Of a DNA stretch of 64,000 nucleotides, positions 23,157-35,314 are shown piece after piece (position 1 is the first letter of the stretch; each line of letters opens with the position of its first letter). This DNA comes from Oehlia diaphana (taxonomy: Eukaryota > Glomeromycota > Glomeromycetes > Glomerales > Glomeraceae), in NCBI GenBank assembly GCA_003833135.1, contig QZLH01000454.1, positions 20,124-84,123 on the forward strand, written 5' to 3'. The notes below the pieces were generated by a model that saw only the letters and a list, made by a program, of their open reading frames with translations, did no database searches and was not told where the DNA came from. The translations under genes were made by a program, and so were the position numbers.

Positions 23157-24860
23157 ATTAGAAATGAATGGTAAAAAAATTTTCTATTCTTATTTCACAA
23201 TGTTAATAATAGAATAGCAAAAACATTAAAGAATAAAGTTTGCAAAAAATGTAAAGTTGCTTAGATTGAAAAGGCTAAAACTAAAATACAGTAAAAATGT
23301 TATCTAAAGAGGAAGAAAAAAGCTTGTATAGGATATAAAATTGATTAGATTAAAAATTTCAAAATGGCTAAAGTTAAAACATGCACAATAGCAATAAAAT
23401 TATTATTCATATAAGAAATTTTTAATTTTTGATTAAAAGGTGTATATGCATATTATCATCATTTTTAAAATGATGTATGCAGTTTATTTGTTATTATATA
23501 TTCAAATACCAATATTCACCCAGTTTTCATCCATTTTTTGTCCATATTTTGTTCAGTTTTCATTTAGTTTTCAGTTTTTTTTTTTTTTATTCAAATTTAA
23601 CTGCATACATCATTTTGAAAATAGCAATAATATTAATATTAATAAATTTTAAATAATACATATTTTATTTTTATATTGAAATTTTTTTATAAATATATCT
23701 AAATAATTTAAATAAAGTAGCCCTATTTATTTTTAGATAGTATTGTTCAAGTTAGGAAAAAAAAATAATCAATCAAACTGCAGTTATAATTGAGTCAGTA
23801 CAGCTCAACCTATAATAAACAATAAATATAGTTAGTCACTAGTATGCATCACATTAGTAATAATTAATTAGAAGTGAATACTAATTTTGACTAATTGAGT
23901 TGACTGATCTATTATGCAGCAAGTACACTAAATGTTCAATACATTATTTAACAAATTTTTTAATTAATGTTATGCATGTATTTTTATTTTTTTTTAATCA
24001 ATAATATAAGAAACATCAATTCGATCTGATCTAGAAATGAACAGGGCCAGTATATTTATAGAAAGTTTTGAAGAAAGAATTTGAAATGTTCTGCTATTAT
24101 TTTTTTTTGTATGAATCACAACTTTAGATATTACATATCCATTTAATATCAGGTAAGAATTATTTCTTATATAATATTTTTCTACAAGTTAAACAAGTTA
24201 ATAATAATTTTCTACCTTACAGACATCAGCATTTATATTTATTATATCAAAATTATTATACGAGCCATAAGTTCTGTGATATTTGCATTTGTATATAGAC
24301 CTTCTAGTTTCATACAGATGACTCTTTTTTTAATCTGTTTATTATATTTTAAGTTTTGATATATTAATTTTTCTTATATTACACTATTATATAGGTTTAT
24401 ACTATTTAGAGATCCTACAAATATTAAAGCATAGTTAATCTTGATTGTAAAAATTATATTCTTATTTTCTGCATTAGGTCAAATAAATAAAATTATTCGT
24501 TTCTTATGACTGAACAAATCATGTAAATATTAAAAAAAAATAAAAAACTTTTTTTATTTAATTATGTGATTTTAGTTTTGACCAATTATAATTATAAAAA
24601 AAATATTTTTTTTTTCCATCCAGTGATCCAAACAAAAAATTTATTAAATTATCTTCTAAGAATTGACTAAATATTTTTAAAAAATAATTTTTTTTTCTGG
24701 GTAACCGGTCAAATTTAGCAAATTTTTTCATGAAAAATAAATAATTTTATTACAGAGGCAGAAATTAAGGTTTATAATTTCATTATCTGTATCAGAAGAC
24801 ATTTTGCTTTTCTAAATATAAGAACTTATAGTAAGAATTTTTGCTTCTATACATAAATGT
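23157..24860. other. AT-rich DNA with a hairpin element
   Basis: No genes seen. An inverted repeat of 18 bp, AAAATGATGTATGCAGTT at 23467 and its complement ending 23616, encloses about 115 bp containing repeated GTTTTCAT/GTTCAGTTTTCAT words; it may be a small MITE. Confidence 0.5.
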
Positions 24861-24901
24861 GATACCAACATGTAATATAATTTATATTACATGATGGTAT
24901 C
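24861..24901. repeat. Imperfect 20-bp hairpin
   Basis: GATACCAACATGTAATATAA is followed directly by its near-perfect complement TTATATTACATGATGGTATC (one mismatch). It sits at the left edge of a region of repeated ACCACCATATAATCTGAAT words (24905-24990, again 26041-26150). Confidence 0.6.
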
Positions 24902-24996
24902 CCACTTACTCTAGATTATATTATCACTATATAATCTGAATACTACTATTAGTATTATATGATCTAAATACCACCATATAATCTGAATACTACTAA

Positions 24997-26040
24997 AACT
25001 CTGCATGAGCTGGCTTAAGCTAAGCTATAGTCTGGCTTAACTCAACTCAAAAAAAAAATTCTGCCCTGAACCAGAATAAGCTAAGCCATAAAAATTTTAG
25101 CTTAAACTAAAGTAAGTCGAGCTGAGCTATAAAAATCATGGCTCAAGCTAAATTAGATTTGAGCTTTATCTTCAGATAAACATTTCACAACATTTTTTAT
25201 TAAAGTATTAAAATAAATGTTGCAAAATATTTTTTCTAATATAATATTATAAAAATAATGTTTTTGCAACATTTTTTATTAAAGAATTAAAAAAAATATT
25301 GTAAAACATTTTTTTTAATATAATATTATAAAAAAACATTTTCATATCATTTTTTTTTAAAAAATTAAAAAAATGATGCAAAATATTTTTTTTAAAATAA
25401 TATATAAAAAAATGTATTTGCAACATTTTTTTATTAAAAAATTAAAAAAATGTTGCAAAACATTTTTTTCTAAAATAATATTATGAAAAAAAAGTTTTCA
25501 CATTTTTTTATTAAAAAATGTTGCAAAACATTTTTTTCTAATATAATATTGTGAAAAAAATATTTTTGCAACATTTTTTTACTAAAGAATTTAAAAAAAT
25601 GTTGCAAAACATTTTTTTCTAATATAATATTGTGAAAAAAACATTTTTGCAACATTTTTTTACTAAAGAATTTAAAAAAATGTTGCAAAACATTTTTTTC
25701 TAATATAATATAGTGAAAAAACATTTTTACAATATTTTATTATTAAAAAATTAAAAAAATGTTACAAAACATTTTTTTAATAGAATATTATACAAAAAAT
25801 GTTTTTACAATATTTTTTGTATAATACAACATTTTTTTGTATAATAACTCAAGCCAGTTGGAACTTTTTAAGCTGAGCCTATTACTGACTTGAGCTTTTT
25901 GAGCTAAGCATATTACCAACTCAAGCACTTTTCAAGCTGGTTTGCAAGCTACTAGGCTAATTTAATTGTGGCTTAACTCAGCTCAGATTGAAAAGCTTAA
26001 GCTAGCTCATAAGTCAACTTGGCATATGCGAAGTTTTAGA
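24997..26040. mobile_element. Non-autonomous TIR element with AGCT-rich subterminal repeats
   Basis: The left end CTAAAACTCTGCATGAGCT is matched inverted by the right end near 26040 (CTAAAACTTCGCATATGCC on the opposite strand), and both are followed by GCTTAAGC and repeated AAGCTNAGCT words (25010-25165, 25850-26000). Both sides are flanked by the same ACCACCATATAATCTGAA sequence, consistent with insertion into an older repeat. The middle is a tandem array (25190-25850). Confidence 0.55.
25190..25850. repeat. 81-bp tandem array with internal dyad symmetry
   Basis: The core TGTTGCAAAACATTTTTTT starts at 25519, 25600 and 25681, exactly 81 bp apart, with degenerate copies on both sides. Each unit also contains the inverted word AAACATTTTTGCAACA, so single strands could form serial hairpins. 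A minus-strand frame stays open over three units with a 27-residue period, a by-product of the array. Confidence 0.8.
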
Positions 26041-26303
26041 TACCACCATATGATCTAAAATTTAAATATCACCATATAATCTAATAATATAATCTAATTA
26101 TTTTTATATAATCTAAATAATATAATCTAATTACCACCATATAATCTATTTATTTTCACATATCAGGTATCTTTTTTATACTCTAGCTATCCTTTTAAAT
26201 CTTTTTTGCTATCTGTATTTTTTACTACTATATAATCTATTATTTAACCTAACTATCACAGATCGAAATGCTAAAATCTGCAAAAAAATGATGTGAAAAG
26301 CAG

Positions 26304-26342
26304 TGGCTATTTTTGGCTATTTTTGGCTATTTTTGGCTATTT
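26304..26342. repeat. 10-bp tandem repeat GGCTATTTTT x4
   Basis: Four head-to-tail copies of GGCTATTTTT, followed by diverged ATTTGCGAATAG words in both orientations up to 26440. Confidence 0.8.
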
Positions 26343-26685
26343 GCGAATTAACCTATACTATTTGCAAATAGTTTATATAAATTTGCGAATAGTTTATGCA
26401 AATTGTGCCATTTTTTTTGCTTATTTTTGGTTATTTGACATGTATACTACTATATAATCTAAATATTATATATTTATAACAAATACATAAAAGTTGAATA
26501 TACTTACTGACATATTTTGCTATTATAAATCTTTAGTAATAGTGGTATGTATTTTATCTTTATTCTTATTAATATTTCGTATTAGTACACAAACATTTTA
26601 TTAAGATGTTTGATAGTTGAACTTTCTAATTTATTATTTGTATATTCATTAATTGTAATATTTTTTGTTTCATTAGTTGTTTACT

Positions 26686-27000
26686 TTACTAAAAATGCCC
26701 AATTTTTTGAAATACTTTTATAGACCTGCTTTCAAAACAATTATGCAATTATTTTGTAAAATTTTTAAAATATATCAAAATATTTTAAGGTATTTTTGAA
26801 ATTAAAATATCAAAATAATATCAAAGTTAATTAAATTATAATAATAAAATAATAATAAATATATTAAAAAAATTATTGTGATATTATTTTGAGATATTTT
26901 TATAGACTTAGATACAATATAATTACAAATAATAATAAAAGTATTATAAAAATATTTTGATATATTAAAATTATTTTAAAAAATTGGCCATTTTTATTAG
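26686..27000. mobile_element. MITE with CTAAAAATGCCCAATTTTTT ends
   Basis: The left end CTAAAAATGCCCAATTTTTT at 26688 is mirrored by AAAAAATTGGCCATTTTTAT near 26980-27000. The interior is A/T-rich with mirrored ATATCAAAATATTTT words and no ORF. A related end (AAAAAATTTGCCATTTTTAGTAA) occurs alone at 29222-29246. Confidence 0.5.
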
Positions 27001-27430
27001 GGGATGTCTAAAGTGAAGACAAATCACGTGTCTTTGAAAAAAATTTATTTTCTAAATAATAATTTTTTTGCAATATATACACAACCTTTTAAACATATAT
27101 ACTAAGTGTATTTTGACCTCTGCAAGTTTACTTAGAATGACAAATGAGTTTTGAAAACTGTTTTCGATTTATTTGACTTTTCATTTTTGTCTTTCCATTT
27201 TTAAATGTGATTGGCAAAAAAGTTTTACTAATACATAAAGTGAACACCAGTATTCAAAATCTATTTTTTAACCTTAAGTAAACTTGTAGAGCAGGCTAAG
27301 GTACACTTATTTTATGATTTTTAAATATATGTTAAACTTGATTTATATAAAAAATTAGTTCACTCATATTATATCGAATTACGTGATTTGCTTCTGCTTT
27401 AGATGACCCTTATTTTTAGTAAGGGCAATG
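26991..27430. mobile_element. MITE with ATGTCTAAAGTGAAGACAAATCACGT-type ends
   Basis: Left GATGTCTAAAGTGAAGACAA then ATCACGTG (27003-27032) pairs in inverted orientation with right TACGTGATTTGC and AGATGACCC (27380-27410), about 75-80% matching over 40 bp. A second internal pair lies around 27108 (TAAGTGTATTTTGACCTCTG) and 27282 (GTAAACTTGTAGAGCAGG). It abuts and slightly overlaps the neighbouring MITE. Confidence 0.55.
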
Positions 27431-30400
27431 ATATATATTAGCTAATATTTTAGAGGGTGGGAAAGTAAAAGAAAATCTTAGGTTACACATAATATAAACT
27501 ATGTAAAATGGTTGTAATTGGTCATAAAATCTTACTTAGGGGTGGGGAGTAAACATTAATATTAAAATTATACTAGTTAATATATATTACTGCTTTAATA
27601 TCATTAGCTGTAATCTTTATTATTGCATGAGATTTGCTAAATTTAATTCTTAAGAAGTAAAATAGCATATTAGTCATATAAAAAAATATTATTTAATAAT
27701 AAAATAAAAAAAAACCTAATAGTTTACATGGTTGTATGCATATTTTCATTATGATAATATTTTTTTTCTAATGTACTCTTTATATGCTTCTTAGAAATAT
27801 TCTTCGTATATATTTTATAAGGATTGCTAATATTTGAAAAGTTTTCTTATTTAATTCATTCTCTTAATTAATATAAATTTCTTTTTCCTTATCTTTGATT
27901 CAATATTATAAAAGTCTATTCAATTCATTTTCACAGCTATTTTTAAAAGCTAAATTTAAAAATTTTCTTTGCATATCCAAGTTCTTAATTATATTTTATT
28001 TGATTAGACAAATTTTTCTTGACAGTCTCTAAAAATACTTAAATATGACAAATTTTATTTAATATTATAATTTGTTTCAATTTGACATTAATATACAATT
28101 TTACTATTTCCTGATACATTATTGCAAATAATAATTGCAGTTTCTTTTTGAGATTCATATGTTATATCAATATGCCATCGATTTGAAATAAAACTAATAT
28201 GAAATATAGCTTTGTTTGAAGTAAGTATTACTAAAAAAAATGACAACAAATAATTCCTTTTGTTACAAATACATACATATGCACAAATGATTAGCATTTT
28301 CATAACTAATCACAAAATATTCTTTATTTTATTTAATAGTTGAGACATGTTAAACATCATAAATATTTTCTTAATTAATATATATATATAATTAAAGAAG
28401 CCAAATTTAATAATACAGATTTATAATTATTTTTAGCAAATTCAATATTACTGACCTTTTCTAGATCAGAATCATATTCTTGATCAATGCTACCAGACTC
28501 ATCTATCAGATCAGAATTATATTCTTGATCAACCATGCTGATTTTTTTAATTAAATTAGATTCTTTATTGGTAAAATTTAACTATAATATTAGATAAAAA
28601 TAAAATCAACTCATATATCTATACTATGATTAACTAATAACAAATTTATACCTTATAATTAAGTAAATCTTTCAATTCTTAATTCTTTTAATATGATAAG
28701 ATAAGCTCTCATTCATTTAATCATATTATATCTTCAATACTCATGATATAAAATACTTTTTAATAATTACATCAATCTGTTTAAAGAACCTGTTAATGAT
28801 ATTAAGTAATTCTATAGTTGAATTTTTATAGCTTTGTTCTTCTAACCATTCAAATTGTTCTTTTTTATTGAGTTATAACTAAATTTCTGTATCCAATTTG
28901 AATAATGTTGTAAAATTTCTAACAGATCACTTAATTAATATATTGTAACTTTCATTATATAATATTAATTGGATTTCAGTATTAAAAGATCAATAGGTAT
29001 AGTATAAAGCCTAGCTAATTACATCAGTACCAAAAGTATGTTCAATATATTTTCACATTGCTAAAAAGTTAATAAAAAGGTTTTGCCATTGATTTTCAAA
29101 TTCATTTTCAAAAAACTATTTTAGCATTTATTTTATTTCACTATTATTTTATAAATATATTAAAATATATTTAAAGTATTTTTAAAATCAAATATACTTT
29201 ATAATATTTTAGAATTATTTCAAAAAATTTGCCATTTTTAGTAAAGTGGATTATTATTAAAATTATAATTATGAAATATATTATTTAAAATTTTAAATTT
29301 TTTTTAATAAAATAATTCAAATAGTACAAAAATTATTAAAATCTGATTACTAATAAATACTAAATTATAAATAATATATTTAAATATTTTAGTAAAAATA
29401 AAATAATTAATATTGATGCTATTAATGTACTTTTATTTAAAATTTTTAAATAAGTTTTAAATTATTAAATTCTGATTATTAAATGTTATAATATCCTTGA
29501 AATACTTTTATTATTAAATTTTAATATCTAATTTATTTATTTTAACTTTTGAAAAGTATTTTAATAAATTTAATAAATATATATCAAATTTATATCTATT
29601 AATTCATTTATTAAAGAAATCCTATACCTTTTGTTATTCAAATAAATTCCATATGTATTTTATTAATAAATCATTTATTTATTTATAGTAAGTATATGAA
29701 AAACTCTTAATCTATAACTTTATAATTAAAAATAAGTAATTTAAACTATATTATTTTGTAAAAAAAAAAAAAATAATTGGCATAATAATTATAATAAATT
29801 TAATATATAATGTAATATTATATAATTTTAAATTTAATAATCTTATATAAATTATTTTATTTTGTAAAAAAAAAATATACAGTATTTTTATATATTAATA
29901 TATGTATATTTAAAATTTAAAAATATTATTTATAAAATTATCAAAATTATAAAATATAAATTTTTTATTTTTATATAAAAAATAAATAATATGAAATTTA
30001 TTATTTTTCTATAAAATAATTTTTTTTTGATTTAATTAAGAAGTTTTGATATTTATATAAATAATTAATAAAAAATAAAATCTATAGTTTTAAAATAAGC
30101 AATTTTTTGAAAATTAAATAAAGTATAATTTATGCATAAATTTGTTTAAAATTCTATTATAACACTTATGAGGTTATATTTGCTGATGGATAGGATGCAA
30201 ATTATTTATTATAGGTTTGATTTTTATAATTATTCCTTTAAATAAAAAGCATTGCTTCCTTTAAAGTTTATAATAAAAATTCTTTTATAATAATAATTAA
30301 TAACCCTTTCTTTTTGCAATAATATATTATATTTTATTAAAATTTTTTTTTATAAGCAATAGTTTTTTAAATTTATTACAAAATAAAATTTATTTATATA

Positions 30401-32643
30401 AATTTGTATTAAAAATGTAAATTTACACCTAAAAATTTCTAATATTAAAAAATTCAATATTTAAATTTTATAAGTTAACTAATTAACACAATTTTTGTTT
30501 AAATTATAATATTATTCCATAATAAATATTTTAAATATATATGTTTTATTCTTAAAAAAATACAAATATTTGATTAGGGTAATATTTTTTTTTTAAAAAA
30601 AAATAAATTGGATTTCTAACTTTAAATTTAGTATAATGATTTTCAGAATATTGCATAAATAAATACATATAATTATTTTTATTCTATAAATAAATGCACA
30701 CCCTCTTCAGTTAATTTTAAGTGACCAAAAAGATAAGAAAGTAATCTGGATAAATCATATAATTAGAATTAATTATTATAAAATTTGGGCAAAATTATTT
30801 ATTAAATGGGAAACGATAAGACGATAAGTATCAATGAGCTCATAATGATGAATTTCAAAGTGGAGGATTTAATGTAACTATATCAGGTTTAGACGCACCT
30901 ATGAATTTTACATCAATTTAATTTTTATTTAAATAAATTTTAAAAATTCAAAAAAAACTTACGTGCTGTTACGTAACAATACATAACATTTAGTCATAAA
31001 TTTAATTGTTGCGTAATTTTATATCCGGAAATTTTAATGAATTCTTACAATTTTACCTCTTTGTAATTTATAATTATAACTCGATGTGATGACTAAAAAA
31101 TAATCCAAATCTGGTTATTACCTTTGGCTATCTTAAAAATAACTTGTTTGAGGCTTTTTATTTTCCCATTTGGTTGTATATTAACTTTTTTTCTTTACAA
31201 ACAAAATTAGAAATTTAATGTATATCGGACTCGAAATGATCAATCGGAAAACAATATGAATTTTCCTAGAAAAAAAAAAGAATTCTTTTTTTTTAACCAA
31301 AATTAGTGAGATCCCGGATTTCTCACAAAGCCCCATTCTTATTATATAATAAAAGAAAAAAGTCACAAATACAATACCAAACTAAGCCAAACTAAGTCAC
31401 ATATGTAAAATCATTTAATTCATACTAAGCCGGATTTTTCTCCCCATTTGTAATTTTAAAAAAATAATCAGTTTAGAATCTAAACTGAAAACATTTTGGG
31501 CTTTAAATTCGATGATTCATACAAAAGTATACAAATTATTTCAATGATACCATAAAAAAAAAAAATATGTAAATATGTACATAATCTTTTAGATCATCAT
31601 ATTGATGAATGAATGGGATGATCAAGTCGAAAGATTTATGCAAAATTTGTAAATGAACGAGCTACATAAAAAATTGTTCTAATTATTCAAAGCGAAAAAA
31701 TCAAAAGCGTTAAAATCATAATAAATGTGATTAAAAAATTCTTAGAATTTATTAAAAAAAAAGTATTATTTATAAGAAAAAAAACCCCCCAATTCCACAC
31801 AATTGAATCACATGATTTTAGACAGTTTGATTGTCGATCGCAACCCTAAATTACGACTATCCATGTTCAATTATGGTCCCAGTCCACAATCAATCTAAAA
31901 ATGAGAAGGGAACTTAAATATAAATATTTAAAAAAATTGCATGAAAATTCCATGGCCCACTAACTAAATCGAACGATCATTTATGTCATTATTGTTCTAA
32001 AAAAAGGTTCGAATAAAAGTTCAGAAATTTTTTCTCATTGTGTTTACAAATAAATCTACAAAAAAAGTCAGATTATTTATGTGACACAACTCTTTTGGCA
32101 CAGTTTTTGTAAATTTACACATAACACTACATATTTTACCATTTAATGATTATATTTATTTATCGTCATAAAAACATGTAGATTGATAGAAAAAAAAAAG
32201 GCAAAAAGGCAGTGGAGGCTTAGTATGATATATAAGGTGGCTTTGTTATATATTATGTTGTTAAATAATCGATTCATCAAATATATACTGATAAATCCAT
32301 AAAGGGAAAAGATCAATCAAGATCAATCAAAAGTTCCTTTCATGTAGGCAAAAAGTAATAATAAATTTTATTTTATTTATTTTTTTTTTTTTACGTATCA
32401 ATTTCATTTTAAAAATAAACTTAATCGAAAAAATCTTTCGCGTCTCTTCTACTAATTTCTCATAAAACGCGTAAAAAGTACAGGTAATATAGTTACATTT
32501 ATAATAAGCTCCCGACTTTTATTTCAATTAGAACTTCCCACTCTTAATTTTTAAAACATTGTATACAATAATAATAATAATTTATATATAATTTTTTTTG
32601 TATATAAGCAAGTAGTGGGGAAATATTAAAGGTTTATATTAAT
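27431..32643. other. AT-rich gene desert
   Basis: About 5.2 kb with no supported gene. A minus-strand ORF at 28303-28088 (containing FHISFISNRWHIDITYESQKE) and an 81-bp frame at 28536-28456 (MVDQEYNSDLIDESGSI, two repeats of DQEY(N/D)SDL) have some coding character but no context. 31181-32640 is less AT-biased and may include the 3' flank of the repeat-protein gene at 32644. Confidence 0.5.
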
Positions 32644-33317
32644 TTAAGCAAATATAGCACCAAGAATTACAGCTGCGAATGAAACTCCGACTTCAGCTTT
32701 AAGACTGTTTCCAGCTCCTGTTGCTGATTTGGCAGGTGCGCTTCCTGATGCTCCTGCAGGAGCAACTGATGTACCTGTTCCTCCACCTGGAGTAGGTGCG
32801 GCTGTTTTCGCTGGTGATGGTGCTGCTCCTTCCGGTGGTGGTCCTGCTGGTGCTGCTGGTGCTGGTGGAATTACTTTACCTGTTCCATCTTTAGGTGCTC
32901 CATCTTTACCTGTTCCATCTTTGGGTGCTCCATCTTTGGGTGCTCCATCTTTGGGTGCTCCATCTTTGGGTGCTCCATCTTTAGGTGCTCCTTCTTTAGG
33001 TGCTCCTTTAGGTGCTCCATCTTTGGGTGCTCCATCTTTGGGTGCTCCTTCTTTAGGTGCTCCATCTTTAGGTGCTCCATCTTTGGGTGCTCCATCTTTG
33101 GGTGCATCTGGTGCTGGTGCTCCTGGTGCTCCTGGTGCTCCTGGTGCTCCTGGTGCTGGTTCTCCTGGTAACCTATTATCACAATACGAGAAGTTTATTT
33201 TATCTGTTCAGTCATTAAAATTTTTTTTCTTTAGAAAAAAACTTACTGTGCAGCAACGCAGGCAATCAATACGGTGAGAACAATAAGAAGAAAGAAGATA
33301 CGATTATTAAATTTCAT
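32644..33317 (-). CDS. Secreted GAPKDG-repeat protein, probable GPI anchor (paralogue A)
   Basis: Exons 33317-33247 and 33172-32644 join across a phase-2 intron to 199 residues. Exon 1 is almost exactly the signal peptide (MKFNNRIFFLLIVLTVLIA then CVAAQ). Exon 2 begins LPGEPAPGAPGAPGAPGAP, then about 15 copies of a G-A-P-K-(D/E) repeat, then a Pro/Ala/Gly/Thr linker, and ends GNSLKAEVGVSFAAVILGA then IFA. The short hydrophobic C-terminus after GAGNS fits a GPI-anchor signal, so the mature protein should be a disordered, zwitterionic rod or brush at the cell surface. I do not recognise a named family. It is the first of five tandem copies; the conserved upstream block at 33373-33517 is its likely promoter. 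Confidence 0.82.
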
Positions 33318-33372
33318 TTTATAATTTGATGAAGGTTAACGGAAAAGAGATAATTGGAAAGAAAAGAAAAAA

Positions 33373-33517
33373 GGTCTCATATTTATTAGTTTTTTTTTCG
33401 AATATTTGTTTATATCCAAATTTCCTTTTTACGGAAACATCTCCGGGATACATTTTTGAAACGTTACACTTCATTTACTAGTTGGCGTTAAATAACGCTT
33501 TTTGGCAAAAACTGGTA
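33373..33517 (-). promoter_or_regulatory. Conserved promoter block of paralogue A
   Basis: On the minus strand CTAATAAATATGAGACC (33389-33373) lies about 60 bp upstream of the start codon and contains a TATA-like AATAAATA. Further upstream, 33437-33517 is nearly identical to 40446-40527 in front of paralogue D: CTCCGGGATACAT, GAAACGTTACACTTCATTTA, TTGGCGTTAA, AACGCTTTT and GCAAAAACTGGT in the same order. Conservation between paralogous upstream regions while nearby DNA diverges suggests function, though recent duplication is an alternative. Confidence 0.6.
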
Positions 33518-34597
33518 GCTATACTTGTGCGTTTTAAATTAATTTATTATACAATGGTATCATTACACAAAAAAATCGGGTTCCAACAAATGAATATTAA
33601 AAATATTCATATTTTATTTTTAGATTTTATTTAAATTTTTGTTGATCATTTAAGTTATTCGACGCATTTTTAATTAGTTTTTATATATATATATTTGTTG
33701 TAAATAAAAGGTTATCAAAATTAACGCCACTGAAAGAATAAATTTTATTCAATATTTTTATGAACTGATTTTTTTGTAATTTACCGTATATAACTTTAAA
33801 GACAAAAAGTGTACATGAATGCAACCGCATGGAGGACATTCCCTCCTCCTATGAGAGGTAAAGTGTAGTAAAAATTATGATTGGAGTTTCGAATGTGTCA
33901 TGTGTATTTTAATAAACTAATAGGAAGCCGGTGTGTAATTTTCAAAAATAAATAAATAAATAGGAGAAAATTTGTGTTTCTGTGCAATTATATTGTTTGA
34001 CATTTTAGTATATACTGTATATTGTGGGATGATAATTCAAATTCAGATGAATATAAGACGATCAGAATCGGTTTAACACTTAACTGGCCAACTTCAGATT
34101 TTATTATGTACAACATTGCATGTTTTGTCACCGTTAACAATTGAGAATATTAATTAAATGCTAGATTATGTTCGGATAACCCAACCAGCAAATTAACGGT
34201 ATGTGTAAAGATGTGAACTATTTACCATTCGGAATTTCGGATAAAAAAAATCGACCCAAACAATTTGTGGAATTTTTCTTGTTAATAATTAAGTTGTTAC
34301 GTAAATATGGTTGATTTTTTCGGTATTAAAGAATTATCATATATCGATTTTTTAATTAATTAAATCACGATTTTACTTTGGCAATTAATCTTGCTTTGGA
34401 ACTAAATGACCCAATAAAAAATCTTATAGAAATTGATCACATGTCATCGTTCTGTATAAATAATATAAATAATATGAAATTTTTTATCCAGTCACACCAC
34501 TATTATTAACAGTTAATTATTAAACACGCCATGTATAATAATATAATATGGCTTTATAGTTTTTAATGTGCATGTAATTGTAATCTAATTAACTAAT
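33518..34597. other. Spacer between paralogues A and B
   Basis: AT-rich spacer without ORFs. GAATGTGTCATGTGTATTTTAATA at 33891 resembles GAATGCGCCATATGTATTTTAATA at 38366, part of a duplicated flank. Confidence 0.5.
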
Positions 34598-35253
34598 TTA
34601 ACCGAAGATAGCACCAACACAATGACTATAGACTGGTTCATCGATGAATGGCTTAATTGCTGCTTAATGTACAGTTGGAATCTAGCAAATGAAACTCCAA
34701 CTTCGGATTCAAAGAGAATTTCCAGATACAACTGTTGCTCCTGTTGGTGGTACGGAAACAGCACTGATTGATGATGTTTCTGCTGGTGGTGGTGGTGCTG
34801 GATCTGGTGGGGTTACTCCTTTTGGTAGAACGCTAACTGGTGGTGGAGCGACTCCTGCTGGTGGACCTACTGCCTTGCCTTTAGCTTTATATTCCTCTCC
34901 TTTAGGTGCTTATTTACCTTTAGGTGCTTCACCTTTGGGTATTTTGGGTGCTTTTCCATCATCAGCTTCTTTGGGTGCTTTTCCATCATACATCACCTTT
35001 AGGTGCTTTACCTTTGGGTGCTTTTGGTGCTTTCCCATCACCTCCCGGCTCCCGATGGTGGTGCTACTCCTGCTGGTGGTACTGGTGGTTCTGGTGGTTC
35101 TCCTGGTCCTCTATTGGAGGCGTATACCGTATTTATTTATTTATCCATAAAAAGCTTTTATATTTGCCTTTATTTTTTTAAAAAAACTACAACACAAGCA
35201 ATCAACACAATGAGAACAATAAGAATAAAGATTGTAATTTTATTGAATTTCAT
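34598..35253 (-). pseudogene. Degenerate copy of the repeat-protein family (paralogue B)
   Basis: A recognisable signal peptide (MKFNKITIFILIVLIVLIACV) starts at 35253, but the VAAQ codons and the GTAAGT donor that follow in the other four copies are deleted or changed. The acceptor (CCAATAG) and a Pro/Gly/Ala-rich body with KGEAPKGE-like fragments remain. The GNSL tail is hit by a stop (TGA directly after GNSL), followed by VGVSFA in another frame and an insertion of about 55 bp before the final codons. The promoter TATA block CTCGTATTTATTAG (35301-35314) is intact. It is dead as a protein of this family unless spliced differently. Confidence 0.75.
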
Positions 35254-35314
35254 TTCTTATAATTTCGGTTATAATTGAAAAAAAAAAATGAAAAAAAGAT
35301 CTCGTATTTATTAG

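Noticed and set aside
25470..25724. Minus-strand 84-codon frame with a 27-residue period
   Set aside because: Explained by the non-coding 81-bp tandem array; Phe/Lys/Leu composition reflects A/T content only.
24861..26460. Regularly spaced ACCACCATATAATCTGAAT words considered as a CRISPR-like array
   Set aside because: Spacing is irregular, intervening sequences are themselves repeats, and the genome is eukaryotic.
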